Below are positions 8,824 to 17,783 of a DNA stretch of 64,000 nt, piece after piece. Position 1 is the stretch's first letter. Every line of letters begins with the position of its first letter. This DNA is from Gemmatimonadota bacterium (GTDB lineage: Bacteria > Gemmatimonadota > Gemmatimonadetes > Gemmatimonadales > Gemmatimonadaceae), in NCBI GenBank assembly GCA_016712265.1, contig JADJRJ010000028.1:1302001-1366000 (forward strand), in the 5' to 3' direction. The position numbers were made by a program, and so were the translations under genes. A model generated the notes under the pieces. It did no database searches. It had not been told where the DNA came from and saw only the letters and a program-made list of their open reading frames with translations.

Positions 8824-9746
8824 AACCCCCGCGCCTGCGGCACCGACTGGAGTACGGTGCGTTGCGTGCGGTGACGGCCGCCCTGCGCCTGATGCCGCTC
8901 AACGTGGCGCGCCGTGTGGGGGCGTTCATCGGGCGGCTGGGATACCGCCCGTTAGGCATCCGGCGGACCACCGTGGAGCGCCAACTCGCCGCGGCATTTC
9001 CCGGCATGGCGCCGTCGGAGGTCGGGGCCATGGCCCGCGCTTCCTATGCGCACCTGGGGCGTCTGGCGATCGAGCTCGCGTTGCTCCCGCACCTCAAACA
9101 GGAGGGACTCCGTGCCCTGTTCGAGGAGGACGGCGACCTTGCCCTGATCCAGCGCCTGGCGGAAGGCGGGCGTGGCCTCGTCCTGTGCACCGGCCATGTA
9201 GGGAACTGGGAGCTCACGGGTGCCTACCTGGCGATGCATGGCCTCCCGTTGGACGCCGTCGTGCGTCGGATGGCCAATCCGCTGTTTGATGGGTTCCTGA
9301 ACCGGACGCGTTCGCGGGTCGGGATGCACGTGATCTACGACAGCGACGCGGTGCGCCAGATCACGCGAGGGCTCAAGGAAGGACGTCACGCCGCCCTGGT
9401 GGCGGATCAAGGGGTGCTCGGCCTGGCGTCGTCGTTTGTCACCTTCTTCGGGCGCCCAGCCAAGACGCCACGCGGACCCGCCGTGTTCGCGCTCAAGTTC
9501 CACGCTCCCGTGGTGTTTTGCGCCGCGGTGCTGCAACCGTCGGGACGGTACCGATTCATGGCCGAGGAAATTCCCGTGATCACGACGGGAGATCGTGATG
9601 CGGACGTGGACGCCACCGTACAGCGGTTCACCAGCGCGCTCGAGCGTCTCGTCCGACGTTATCCCGAGCAGTATTTCTGGCATCATCGGCGCTGGAAGCG
9701 GCAGCCACCCGACACGCCGCCCGCTTTGCGGGACCCGGTGGCGTGA
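8820..9746 (+). CDS. Lysophospholipid/Kdo-lipid acyltransferase, LpxL/HtrB family
   Basis: A 308-residue acyltransferase with the catalytic HX4(D/E) motif as GHVGNWE near residue 125 and a second conserved block at LVADQGVLGL. Family members add secondary acyl chains to lipid A on the inner face of the inner membrane. The C-terminal WHHRRWKRQP stretch is typical of the group. The GTG start at 8820 overlaps the upstream stop (GTGA). With the exporter and three glycosyltransferases this makes a self-contained lipid A/core assembly cluster, which supports the diderm interpretation. Confidence 0.87.
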   Translation: MKPPRLRHRLEYGALRAVTAALRLMPLNVARRVGAFIGRLGYRPLGIRRTTVERQLAAAFPGMAPSEVGAMARASYAHLGRLAIELALLPHLKQEGLRALFEEDGDLALIQRLAEGGRGLVLCTGHVGNWELTGAYLAMHGLPLDAVVRRMANPLFDGFLNRTRSRVGMHVIYDSDAVRQITRGLKEGRHAALVADQGVLGLASSFVTFFGRPAKTPRGPAVFALKFHAPVVFCAAVLQPSGRYRFMAEEIPVITTGDRDADVDATVQRFTSALERLVRRYPEQYFWHHRRWKRQPPDTPPALRDPVA

Positions 9747-9755
9747 CGCGGTGTG

Positions 9756-9796
9756 CGAGATGGCAGACGGCAACGGGCAGACAGCAGATCGCGAAG
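9756..9796. repeat. Degenerate GACGGCA-type heptamers in the gap before an aminotransferase
   Basis: The spacer contains GGCAGACGGCAACGGGCAGA followed by ACAGCAGATCGCGAAGGG, an eroded version of the GACGGCA repeats seen intact at 1080-1107. It directly precedes a class V aminotransferase gene, as the 51881-51950 array does. Confidence 0.5.
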
Positions 9797-9809
9797 GGCA
9801 AACGACCCC

Positions 9810-10955
9810 ATGACGACACTTGATGAAATTGTGGCGCGGGAATTCCCGCGGGTTCGCGAGGACACCATCTACCTCAACAGTGCCTCGACCGGGCCGTTGC
9901 CCGAGCGGGCGCGGCGCGTCGCCCGGGAGCAAGCCGATCGACGGGCCGAACCGTGGACCTATGGCGCGACCGAGCAGTTCGCGACCCTGGACCGGTCGCG
10001 CGCGCTCCTCGCGTCGATGATCGGGGCGTCGCCGGGGGAGATCGCCTTGATGGTGAATACCTCGTATGGGCTCAACCTCGCGGCGCGTTCGCTCCCCTTC
10101 GCGCGCGGTGACGTGGTGGTGGCGAGTGATCGCGACTTTCCCGCGAACGTCTACCCGTGGATGGCGATGGCGCGTGATGTCGGCGTCGACTTTCGCCTCG
10201 TGCCGTGTCGTGATCGGTTGTTCGACGAGGACGCGCTGCTCGCCGCCATCGAACAGCCAAGGGTCAAGGCGTTGGTGGTCTCCTGGGTGTCGTTTGAGAG
10301 CGGGATGCGGCTCGACCTGCATCGACTCGGTGCGGCGTGTCGCGCGCGCGGGGTGTACTTCGTGGTGGATGCCATCCAGGGGTTGGGGCCGTTGACGTTG
10401 GATGTGCGACAGACACCAATCGACATTCTCGCGTGCGGGACGCAGAAGTGGTTGCTCTCGCCCTGGGGGAGCGGATTCGTGTACGTGCGGGACGCACTCG
10501 TCCGGGAGCTGGAGCCGCGGCAGGTGAGCTGGATGAGCATGGAAGGGACGGACGACTTCACGCGGCTCCTCGACTATCGGTTCACCTACTGGCCCGACGC
10601 GCGTCGGTTCGAGATGGTGTCGCTGCCGTACCAGGATTTCGCGGTGATGAACGCCTCACTGGAGGTCCTGGCGGAGATCGGATATCACGAGGCCACGGCC
10701 CGCATCCGTGGCCTCACCGGGACCCTGATGGAGGGGGCGCGTGACGCCGGGTTGGAACTTGTGACCCCGCCGCACCCGGATCGGCGGGCCGGGATCGTGT
10801 CTGTCAAACCGCCTGATGCAGCTGCGACGTCCCGCCGCCTCGCGGACGTTGGGGTGATCCACTCCCTCCGCGAGGGCGCGATCCGCCTGTCGCCGCACGT
10901 CTTCACCCCACCCGCGCACATCGAACGCGCCGTGGAGGTGCTGCGCCAGGGGTGA
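9810..10955 (+). CDS. Class V aminotransferase (PLP-dependent)
   Basis: A 381-residue fold-type I PLP enzyme. The N-terminal IYLNSASTGPLP is the substrate-loop start typical of the cysteine desulfurase/isopenicillin epimerase-like group. FVVDAIQGLG is the PLP-ring Asp/Gln region and CGTQKWLLSPWGSG carries the PLP lysine. It lacks the catalytic cysteine loop of IscS/SufS, so the substrate is open. The ATG at 9810 is preferred over a longer frame that would read through the repeat-containing spacer. It stands alone between the lipid cluster and convergent tyrS. Confidence 0.82.
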   Translation: MTTLDEIVAREFPRVREDTIYLNSASTGPLPERARRVAREQADRRAEPWTYGATEQFATLDRSRALLASMIGASPGEIALMVNTSYGLNLAARSLPFARGDVVVASDRDFPANVYPWMAMARDVGVDFRLVPCRDRLFDEDALLAAIEQPRVKALVVSWVSFESGMRLDLHRLGAACRARGVYFVVDAIQGLGPLTLDVRQTPIDILACGTQKWLLSPWGSGFVYVRDALVRELEPRQVSWMSMEGTDDFTRLLDYRFTYWPDARRFEMVSLPYQDFAVMNASLEVLAEIGYHEATARIRGLTGTLMEGARDAGLELVTPPHPDRRAGIVSVKPPDAAATSRRLADVGVIHSLREGAIRLSPHVFTPPAHIERAVEVLRQG

Positions 10956-10974
10956 GCGCGGCCGGAGGCCGGAG

Positions 10975-12243
10975 TCAGCTCGGCGGGAGCTCCCCGATCG
11001 CGACCTCGCGCCCGCCCTTGCGCACGACGAAGTAGCGGTCGTGGACCGCCTCATGACGCGGGACCACCAACTCCTCCGCGCCAAGCTTGCGCCCATTCAC
11101 CGAGACTGCGCCCTGCTGGAGTTGGCGCCGGGCTTCGCCTCGCGACTTGGCCAGGCCGCATTCGGTCAGGGCGTCGAGCACGGACAAGCTGTCCCCTGCC
11201 GGCAGGAGCGCTCCGGGCAGTTCCGCGCGCAACATCTCCAGCACCGCCAACGGGAGCTCGCGGACGTCGGCCTTGCGGTCGAACACCACGCGAGAGGCCT
11301 CCCGCGCCGCGCGCGCCGCATCCGGGCCGTGGACTCGCGTCGTGACGTCGAGCGCGAGCGCCGCCTGGGCCTCGCGCTTGTCCGGCCGTTCCTCCACGGC
11401 CTGGTCGAGCGCCTCGACCTCCTCACGCGGCATCAGGGTGAACATGCGGAGGTACTCCCCGGCATTGCGGTCGTCCACGTTGATCCAGAACTGGAAGAAC
11501 GCGTACGGCGAGGTGCGCGCTGGATCGAGCCAGACACTCGTGCCTTCGGCCGTCTTGCCGAACTTCTTGCCGTCGGCCGTCGTCACCAGCGGGAGGGTGA
11601 CGCCGAATACCTCGTGTCCGGAGGACCGACGGATCAGTTCCGTCCCGGCCGTGATGTTGCCCCATTGGTCGGAGCCCCCCATCTGGAGCGTGACCCCGTC
11701 GCGGGCGTTGAGCTGCAGGAAATCGTACGCCTGCAACAGCATGTAGGAGAACTCGGTGTAGGAGATCCCCACCTCCATGCGCGATCGGACGCTGTCCTTC
11801 GCCAGCATGTAGTTCACGCTGAAGTGCTTGCCCACGTCGCGCAGGAAGTCCACCAGCGAGACGGACAGCAGCCAGTCGGCGTTGTTGCGCATGCGCGCCG
11901 CGGCCGGCCCGGTGAAGTCGAGGAAGTGCTCCAGCTGCTTCTGGATGGAGGACGCGTTCTGTGCGACCTGGTCGAGGGTGAGCAGGTTGCGCTCGGCGCT
12001 GCGACCGGAAGGGTCGCCGATCATTCCCGTGCCGCCGCCGACCAGTGCGATCGGGCGGTGACCCGCGCGCTGGAGGTGGACGAGCCCCATGACCTGTACC
12101 AGGTGGCCCACGTGAAGCGACGAGCCGGTGGGGTCGAACCCGACGTACCCGCTCACCGGTCCAGCCTGGAGCGCGGCATCGGCGCCCTCTGTGGCCTGGT
12201 GCAGGAGTCCCCGCCAGGTCAGTTCGTGTAAGAATGGCGTCAT
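10975..12243 (-). CDS. tyrS: Tyrosine--tRNA ligase
   Basis: A 422-residue class I synthetase, the bacterial TyrS length. GYVGFDPTGSSLHVGHL holds the HIGH-type ATP motif, GGSDQWGN the tyrosine/tRNA site and KFGKT the KMSKS-type loop. The C-terminal S4 RNA-binding domain includes AKSRGEARRQLQQGAVSVNG. ATG 12243 is chosen over an in-frame TTG at 12252 because a TACTTT -10 box lies exactly 7 nt before the ATG, giving a leaderless mRNA. It is divergent from the PBP gene with 91 bp between starts. Confidence 0.96.
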   Translation of the reverse strand: MTPFLHELTWRGLLHQATEGADAALQAGPVSGYVGFDPTGSSLHVGHLVQVMGLVHLQRAGHRPIALVGGGTGMIGDPSGRSAERNLLTLDQVAQNASSIQKQLEHFLDFTGPAAARMRNNADWLLSVSLVDFLRDVGKHFSVNYMLAKDSVRSRMEVGISYTEFSYMLLQAYDFLQLNARDGVTLQMGGSDQWGNITAGTELIRRSSGHEVFGVTLPLVTTADGKKFGKTAEGTSVWLDPARTSPYAFFQFWINVDDRNAGEYLRMFTLMPREEVEALDQAVEERPDKREAQAALALDVTTRVHGPDAARAAREASRVVFDRKADVRELPLAVLEMLRAELPGALLPAGDSLSVLDALTECGLAKSRGEARRQLQQGAVSVNGRKLGAEELVVPRHEAVHDRYFVVRKGGREVAIGELPPS

Positions 12244-12250
12244 GGCAAGC

Positions 12251-12256
12251 AAAGTA
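12251..12256 (-). promoter_or_regulatory. TACTTT -10 box of a leaderless tyrS promoter
   Basis: On the minus strand TACTTT is separated by 7 nt (GCTTGCC) from the tyrS ATG. No Shine-Dalgarno sequence fits in the gap. Confidence 0.55.
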
Positions 12257-12321
12257 AGGAACGGCGGTGCGGGCCGTCACGGGTGTGATCCGCGCCCGGA
12301 GCAAATGCCACCGTTCGGTGT

Positions 12322-12327
12322 TACCAT
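12322..12327 (+). promoter_or_regulatory. TACCAT -10 box of a leaderless PBP promoter
   Basis: TACCAT followed by 7 nt (TTCATCC) and the ATG at 12335. Same geometry as the boxes at 2387, 2431, 12251 and 53207. Confidence 0.55.
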
Positions 12328-12334
12328 TTCATCC

Positions 12335-14584
12335 ATGCGCCAGCTGCTTCGCCGCTTCGTTTCGCGCCTGTCCAAACTCCGCGGTCCGGGGCGCCGCCGC
12401 GGGGGGGGCAGGCCGGGCTGGTTCCAGCGCCATCCTGTCGCGACCCGCCGTCTGGCGCTTGCAACGGTTTTCGGGGTCGGCGCCGGCCTGGGTGGTGTCT
12501 ACGGTGGCTTCGCGCTGGTGTGCCGCGGTGGTCGATGCCCCTCCGTGGAGATCCTCGACAGTTACCAGCCCAGCCAGACGTCAAAGTTGTACGCGGTCGA
12601 TGGGCGCTTTATTGCCGAGCTCGGCTTGGAGCGGCGGACCCTGGTCTCGTACGACGACATTCCGGCGGTGGTGCGGAATGCGTTTGTCAGCACCGAGGAC
12701 AAGCGGTTTTTCAGTCACGGTGGGATCGACTTCTTGCGGATCCCCGGATCGGTTCTGGCCAACCTCCGTGCCGGCAGCTTTGCGGAGGGGTTCTCGACGA
12801 TCACCATGCAGCTCGCCCGCAACGTCTTCCCGGACCAGATTTCGCGGGAGCGGTCGGTGTCGATGGGCAGTCTCGTGCGCAAGCTGCGTGAAGCGCGCGT
12901 CGCCCTGATGATCGAGGGGCGGTATCCAAAGGAGCGGATCCTCGAGCTGTACCTCAACCAGATCAACCTGGGATCTGGGGCGTTTGGCGTAGAGACGGCG
13001 TCGCAGCGGTATTTCGGCAAGTCAGTGCGCGATCTCACGTTGGCCGAGGCGGCAACGCTGGCCGCGATTCCCAAGGCACCGACGCGGTACAACCCGCGCC
13101 GGTACCCCGACCGGGCGATCATGCGGCGGAACACGATTATCGAGCTGATGCGGCGGCAGGGCGCGGTGGAGGACGAGGAGGCATCGTTAGCCAAGGCGTA
13201 CCCGCTGCAGCTGGCTCAACGCACCGAGTCCGGCGATATCGCGCCCTACTTCGTGGAGTTTGTCCGGCAGCAGCTCGAGAAGAAGTTCGGGGCGCGGCTG
13301 TATGATGAGGGGCTGCGCGTCTTCACGACGCTGGACCTGGACATGCAGGCCGCCGCCGATCGGGCGTTGGAAACCCAGCTGCGAACGATTGAGGGCGGAA
13401 AGTACGGGAAGTTCCCGCACACCACGTTCGAGCAGCATCTGGCGCGGGGGACGACGGTGGGCGGGGACGCCGCGGAGTCGCCGTACCTCCAGGGCGCCTT
13501 TGTCGCCGTGGAGCCCCGGAGCGGCGCAGTGCGGGCCATGATTGGCGGCCGGGACTTCGATGATTCCAAGTTCAACCGGGCGTCGCAGGCCCTGCGGCAG
13601 CCGGGGTCTACGTTCAAGCCGGTGGTGTACGCCACGGCGATCATGCAAGGCAGGTCGCCCGCGACGATCTATGACGACGCGCCGATCGAGATGCCCCAAG
13701 TGGACGGGTCAATCTGGACGCCCGGGAACTACGACGGGACGTTTGGGGGCCCGCAAACAATGCGCTACGGGTTCGCGCAGTCGCGCAACCTCGTGGCGAT
13801 CCGGGCCGGGATGGATGTCGGGGAGGCCGCGGTGATCGAGACGGCACGGGCCATGGGGCTCCGCACGGCGATTCCTCGCGTGCCGTCGATCTTCATTGGG
13901 TCCGCCGATGTCTTCCCCCTGCAAATGGTGGCGTCCTACTCCACCTTCGCGACGCTGGGGGCCTACGCAGAGCCTAATGCCATCCTGCGTGTCGAGAGCC
14001 CACGTGGCGAGGTGCTGTGGAAGCCGTCGGGCAAGTCGCAGGAGGTGATGAGTCCCGCGGAAGCGTGGTTGATGGTCGACATGTTGAAGGGCGTCGTCCA
14101 GCGGGGGACGGCCGCGGGGAGCGTGTGGGGAGCGGGCTTCCATGTGCCGTCGGGCGGCAAGACCGGTACGACGAACGATGGTGCGGACGTCTGGTACATC
14201 GGCTTCACCGCCGACCTGGTGGCCGGCGTCTGGATGGGCTTCGACAAGCCAAAGAAGATCATGGCGAATGCCCAGGGTGGGCGACTGGCTGCGCCCGCGT
14301 TTACGCAGTTCATGCTGGAGACCTATCGTCGCAAGCCGGCCCCGCCAGATTGGCCGCGACCCGAGCAGGTCGTCCTGGGGGACGCGTGCGGCCCGAACGG
14401 GGCATTCCAGGAGTACTTCCTCGCAGGAACGGAGGGCGCCGGGTGTTCGGGGGCGAATCCGTTCCTCATCGCCCCGCAGCGAGACACCGCGGTGGGGCGT
14501 CCTGCCGCGGCGCCAGCCACTGCGCCCAAAGCCGCCCCGAAGAAGGCGGAAACTGCGAACCCGTTCAAGATCCCCGGCACATGA
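12335..14584 (+). CDS. Class A penicillin-binding protein (PBP1A-type bifunctional transglycosylase/transpeptidase)
   Basis: A 749-residue inner-membrane enzyme that polymerises and cross-links peptidoglycan. A basic cytoplasmic start is followed by one transmembrane helix (about residues 47-67). The GT51 domain has STEDKRFFSHGGID with the catalytic Glu, EGFSTITMQLARN and LNQINLGSGAFGVE. The transpeptidase domain has SXXK as RQPGSTFKPVVYA, SRN as QSRNLVAI and KTG as GGKTGTTND. The alanine/proline/lysine-rich tail is disordered. ATG 12335 is chosen by the hydrophobic-anchor position and the leaderless -10 box. The stop overlaps the next gene (ATGA). Confidence 0.95.
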   Translation: MRQLLRRFVSRLSKLRGPGRRRGGGRPGWFQRHPVATRRLALATVFGVGAGLGGVYGGFALVCRGGRCPSVEILDSYQPSQTSKLYAVDGRFIAELGLERRTLVSYDDIPAVVRNAFVSTEDKRFFSHGGIDFLRIPGSVLANLRAGSFAEGFSTITMQLARNVFPDQISRERSVSMGSLVRKLREARVALMIEGRYPKERILELYLNQINLGSGAFGVETASQRYFGKSVRDLTLAEAATLAAIPKAPTRYNPRRYPDRAIMRRNTIIELMRRQGAVEDEEASLAKAYPLQLAQRTESGDIAPYFVEFVRQQLEKKFGARLYDEGLRVFTTLDLDMQAAADRALETQLRTIEGGKYGKFPHTTFEQHLARGTTVGGDAAESPYLQGAFVAVEPRSGAVRAMIGGRDFDDSKFNRASQALRQPGSTFKPVVYATAIMQGRSPATIYDDAPIEMPQVDGSIWTPGNYDGTFGGPQTMRYGFAQSRNLVAIRAGMDVGEAAVIETARAMGLRTAIPRVPSIFIGSADVFPLQMVASYSTFATLGAYAEPNAILRVESPRGEVLWKPSGKSQEVMSPAEAWLMVDMLKGVVQRGTAAGSVWGAGFHVPSGGKTGTTNDGADVWYIGFTADLVAGVWMGFDKPKKIMANAQGGRLAAPAFTQFMLETYRRKPAPPDWPRPEQVVLGDACGPNGAFQEYFLAGTEGAGCSGANPFLIAPQRDTAVGRPAAAPATAPKAAPKKAETANPFKIPGT

Positions 14585-15915
14585 CACTGCGCGTGTATCA
14601 CGCGCGCTGGGTGCTGCCGATCTCCGGCCCTGCCATCGCCGATGGCGCTGTCGCGGTGGAGGGCGCGAAGATCTCGTGGGTTGGCCGTGCGATCGACGCT
14701 CCCCCGGGCCTTCGGGTCGACCTTGGCGCCTCGATCCTGATGCCGGGGTTGGTGAACGTGCATGCCCATCTCGAACTCACCGCCATGCGGGGGTACCTCG
14801 AGGACCTCGATTTTCGACCGTGGATCTTGCGACTGACAAGGTCCCGTGAGCACGTCATGACCCCGGAGCGGCGCCGGGCCGCCGCGTGCGCCGGGATTGC
14901 TGAGGGGCTGCTCGCCGGGATTACCACCTACGCGGATGTGAGCGATAGCGGGGAGTCGCTGCCGGCGATGCGGGACATGGGGGTCCGGGGGGTGATGTTC
15001 CGCGAAGTGTTTGGCCCGCACCCCGTGCAGGCCGGCGAGGCGGTGGCCGGGCTGCGCTCCGAAGTCGAACGGTGGGGGGCGCAGGCCACGCCGCGGGTGT
15101 CCGTGGGTGTTTCACCCCACGCGCCATACACCGTCAGCGACGCGCTCTTCGCCGAGACGGCAGCTCTCGCCCGAGCGCTGGACGTTCCGCTGACGGTGCA
15201 TATCGCCGAGAGCGAGGCCGAACAGGCACTGGTGGTGGAGGGCAACGGGGTATTTGCGGATGCCTGGCGCGCTCGCGGCATCGAGGTCGTGCCCCGCAGC
15301 TCCTCACCGATCGCCTTGCTCCAGGCGCTGGGCGTCCTGGAAACGCGGGCCCTCCTCGTACATGCGGTCCGCGCGTCCGCATCCGACCTGGAGCTCGTGC
15401 GAGCCTCGGGGGCGGGGATCGCCCACTGTCCGGCGTCGAACGCAAAGCTGGGGCACGGGACGGCGCCGCTCCTGGACATGATCGCGGCGGGCATTCCGGT
15501 TGGACTGGGGAGCGATTCGGTCGCGAGTAGCAACCGCATGGACCTGCTGGACGACGCGCGCCTCGCTGTGTTCCAGCAACGCGCGCTCACCGGGCGAGCG
15601 GCAGTGCCAACGGCGTCCGCGCTCCTGCACATGGTGACGCGAGGTGGCGCGGAGGCGTTAGGTCTGGCGGCGACCATCGGGACCCTGGAACCCGGGAAGG
15701 CAGCCGACCTTGTGTCCTTCGCCGCCGATCCCGTGCGGGACGGCCCTGGATTCCGCCCGGAAGACACCCTCGTGTTCGGGGCAGCCGGACGACGAGCGCA
15801 AATGGTGGCGGTCGACGGCGTCGAGTTGGTACGCGGAGGGGTGCTGGTCCGCGACATCCGCTCGGATCTTGCCGTGGTGGCCGACACGGGGCAGGCCCTC
15901 TCACGCCTGAACTGA
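14581..15915 (+). CDS. Amidohydrolase, cytosine-deaminase/TrzA-like (possible nucleoside or aminofutalosine deaminase)
   Basis: A 444-residue TIM-barrel metal hydrolase. Metal ligands are visible at NVHAHLELTAMRG, VHIAESEAE, LVHAVRA and GLGSDSVASSN, with a substrate-side VSPHAPYTVS. This pattern matches the S-adenosylhomocysteine/methylthioadenosine deaminase and MqnX (6-amino-6-deoxyfutalosine deaminase) group. The exact substrate cannot be assigned, and no other menaquinone gene is in the window. Its ATG overlaps the PBP stop by 4 bp, implying cotranscription, although no functional link to peptidoglycan is evident. Confidence 0.8.
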   Translation: MTLRVYHARWVLPISGPAIADGAVAVEGAKISWVGRAIDAPPGLRVDLGASILMPGLVNVHAHLELTAMRGYLEDLDFRPWILRLTRSREHVMTPERRRAAACAGIAEGLLAGITTYADVSDSGESLPAMRDMGVRGVMFREVFGPHPVQAGEAVAGLRSEVERWGAQATPRVSVGVSPHAPYTVSDALFAETAALARALDVPLTVHIAESEAEQALVVEGNGVFADAWRARGIEVVPRSSSPIALLQALGVLETRALLVHAVRASASDLELVRASGAGIAHCPASNAKLGHGTAPLLDMIAAGIPVGLGSDSVASSNRMDLLDDARLAVFQQRALTGRAAVPTASALLHMVTRGGAEALGLAATIGTLEPGKAADLVSFAADPVRDGPGFRPEDTLVFGAAGRRAQMVAVDGVELVRGGVLVRDIRSDLAVVADTGQALSRLN

Positions 15916-15970
15916 TACCTCTGGGGCACACCGGACCCCTCCATCCGCCGTGGCCGGGCCGCTAGACTTC

Positions 15971-15988
15971 CCTCCAGAGCTCTGGAGG
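15971..15988. promoter_or_regulatory. 18-bp perfect palindrome in the ilvE leader, overlapping the ribosome binding site
   Basis: CCTCCAGAGCTCTGGAGG is a perfect 9+9 inverted repeat ending 4 bp before the ilvE ATG. Its right half supplies the Shine-Dalgarno GGAGG. A TAGACT -10-like box at 15963-15968 lies just upstream. It could be an operator for a dimeric repressor or an RNA hairpin hiding the ribosome binding site. Confidence 0.6.
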
Positions 15989-15992
15989 CCGA

Positions 15993-16937
15993 ATGGCGGA
16001 CGCATCGTCTGGCAAGACGTCGAAGATCTGGCGGGACGGGGAACTCCTCAACTGGGAGGATGCCACCATCCACGTCATGTCGCACGTCGTGCACTACGGC
16101 TCCTCGGTCTTCGAGGGGGTCCGTTGTTACCAGACCCCGACGGGCGGCGCGGTTTTCCGGCTGCGCGAGCACATGAGACGGTTGGTTGAATCGGCAAAGA
16201 TCTACCGGTTTCCCATGCGCTATTCCGTCGAGGACCTGATGCAGGCCACGGTGGATACCATCGCCGCGAACGGGCTCGAGGAGTGCTACATCCGACCCAT
16301 CGTCGTGCGGACTGGTGAGCAGATGGGCTTCTACCCCGTCGGCGTCCCGGCCGAGGTCTTCATCATTTGCTGGAAGTGGGGCCACTACCTCGGGCACGAC
16401 GCCTTGGCGAATGGCGTGGATGTGCGGGTGTCGAGCTGGCGTCGTGCGGCGCCGGACACCTTCCCGACCATGGCCAAGGCAGGGGGGAACTACCTCAATT
16501 CGCAGCTGTCCAAGGTGGAGGCCAAGCAGGACGACTACAGCGAGGGAATCATGCTGGACTCGTTCGGCTTTGTCTCGGAGGGGAGCGGCGAGAACCTGTT
16601 CATGGTCCGCGATGGGGTGCTGTACACGTCGCAAATGAGCAACGCGATCCTGCACGGGATCACACGGGACACGGTCATCACCCTCGCGCGCGACCTCGGG
16701 ATGGAGGTGCGCGAGACGCAGCTTCCCCGCGAGTTCCTCTACCTGGCGGACGAAGTGTTTTTCTCGGGAACGGCCGCGGAGATCACGCCGGTGAAGTCGA
16801 TCGACCGGCTCCCGGTGGGAGACGGCAAGCCCGGACCAGCGACGCTCGCGATCCAGCAGGCGTTCATGGGGATTGCCAAGGGGCAGGTGACAGATCGGTT
16901 CGGGTGGTTGACGCCGGTCCCGCGGGCGAGGTCTTGA
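15993..16937 (+). CDS. ilvE: Branched-chain amino acid aminotransferase
   Basis: A 314-residue fold-type IV PLP enzyme catalysing the last step of valine, leucine and isoleucine synthesis. Diagnostic blocks are HYGSSVFEGVRCYQTP at the start, the PLP lysine in MAKAGGNYLNSQLSKVEA, SEGSGENLFMV and ADEVFFSGTAAEITPV. Length and order match the group I IlvE family. Unlike many genes here it has a real leader with a strong GGAGG site inside an 18-bp palindrome, which may mean translational or repressor control. A terminator at 17060-17099 ends the unit. Confidence 0.94.
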   Translation: MADASSGKTSKIWRDGELLNWEDATIHVMSHVVHYGSSVFEGVRCYQTPTGGAVFRLREHMRRLVESAKIYRFPMRYSVEDLMQATVDTIAANGLEECYIRPIVVRTGEQMGFYPVGVPAEVFIICWKWGHYLGHDALANGVDVRVSSWRRAAPDTFPTMAKAGGNYLNSQLSKVEAKQDDYSEGIMLDSFGFVSEGSGENLFMVRDGVLYTSQMSNAILHGITRDTVITLARDLGMEVRETQLPREFLYLADEVFFSGTAAEITPVKSIDRLPVGDGKPGPATLAIQQAFMGIAKGQVTDRFGWLTPVPRARS

Positions 16938-17059
16938 TTCAGGTGCAACCGCGCGACGTGATTCAGGGGAGGGTGGCCACCGCCCGGAGGAGTTCCGCGC
17001 CGGCACTGGTCGCCTGGAGGAGGAGTCGGGACAGTCGTCCCGTCGCCCGCCTGCTCCTG

Positions 17060-17099
17060 AACTCCCGTCTGCGCCGTCATGATGGGAGTTTTGTTTTTT
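17060..17099 (+). terminator. Rho-independent terminator after ilvE
   Basis: Stem AACTCCC / GGGAGTT (7 bp) with a 17-nt loop, followed by TTGTTTTTT. It lies 120 bp after ilvE and just before the HNH gene, whose ribosome binding site begins a few bases later. Confidence 0.65.
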
Positions 17100-17118
17100 C
17101 AGGGAGAGGAGGTTCCCG

Positions 17119-17700
17119 GTGGTCGTAGGCTGCCTCGCACTGAATGCGTCGTTCGAACCATTGACCATGGTTCCGCTCAAGCGCGCCCTGCGCCTGGTCA
17201 TCGATGGCAAGGCCGAGATTGTCGAGGCCGAAACCGGTCGCGAGGTGCGGTCCGAGCGGTTGACGATGCCCCGGCCGGCGGTGATCCGCCTGACGAAGTT
17301 CATCCACGTGCCGCGCAAATTTCGGCGTCAGGTGACGAATACGTTCCTCTTTGCGCGCGACGAATACACCTGCCAGTACTGCGGGCGCACGGCCTTTGAC
17401 CTCAAGCCGCGCGAGGCACTCACGCGTGACCACCTGATCCCCTTGTCGCGCGGCGGGTCGAACGAGTGGACCAACGTCGTCACGGCGTGTTCGTCCTGCA
17501 ACACCCGGAAGTCGAACCGCATGCCGAACGAGATCGGCATGCATCCACTGCACGCCCCGGTCGAGCCGCACTTTGTGCACTTGAGCTGGGCCGTTCGCAA
17601 GCTGACGCCCACGCAGGTGCGCTACATCCGCATGTTCTACGGCGCAGAAACCCTGCGTCAGCTTGAGGGAATGGAGCGTCGGCCTCGGCAAGACGGCTGA
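17119..17700 (+). CDS. HNH endonuclease family protein
   Basis: A 193-residue protein with the McrA-like HNH core in its middle: zinc pair CQYCG, then TRDHLIPLSRGGSNEW with the catalytic His, and CSSCNTRKSNR supplying the second zinc pair and the final N/H elements. The N-terminal ~70 residues (VVGCLALNASFEPL) match a common housekeeping HNH subfamily of unknown role found across Gram-negative phyla (family knowledge). GTG 17119 is supported by GAGGAGG 6 nt upstream. No adjacent methylase or phage gene suggests a restriction system. Confidence 0.85.
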   Translation: MVVGCLALNASFEPLTMVPLKRALRLVIDGKAEIVEAETGREVRSERLTMPRPAVIRLTKFIHVPRKFRRQVTNTFLFARDEYTCQYCGRTAFDLKPREALTRDHLIPLSRGGSNEWTNVVTACSSCNTRKSNRMPNEIGMHPLHAPVEPHFVHLSWAVRKLTPTQVRYIRMFYGAETLRQLEGMERRPRQDG

Positions 17701-17721
17701 GGTTCCGTATTCCCTGACGCG

Positions 17722-17750
17722 CCGGCCCCCCGCATGTTTGTGGGGGCCGG
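17722..17750. terminator. 9-bp GC hairpin between HNH and VWA genes, possible terminator
   Basis: CCGGCCCCC and GGGGGCCGG flank an 11-nt loop. There is no T-run after it, so it could be a factor-assisted terminator or RNA stabiliser. It separates the HNH gene from the seven-gene operon that follows. Confidence 0.4.
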
Positions 17751-17783
17751 TGTGCGTCCGGTCCCGCCCCTCTCGCGCCCCCC

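Noticed and set aside
14928..17318. A 796-codon open frame on the minus strand opposite the amidohydrolase and ilvE
   Set aside because: It is antisense to two well-supported enzymes and its translation is Arg/Pro/Ser-rich with no domain. Long antisense frames are expected at this GC content.
17119..17700. HNH gene as part of a restriction or phage module
   Set aside because: There is no methylase, integrase, phage or repeat boundary nearby, and the gene shows local base composition.
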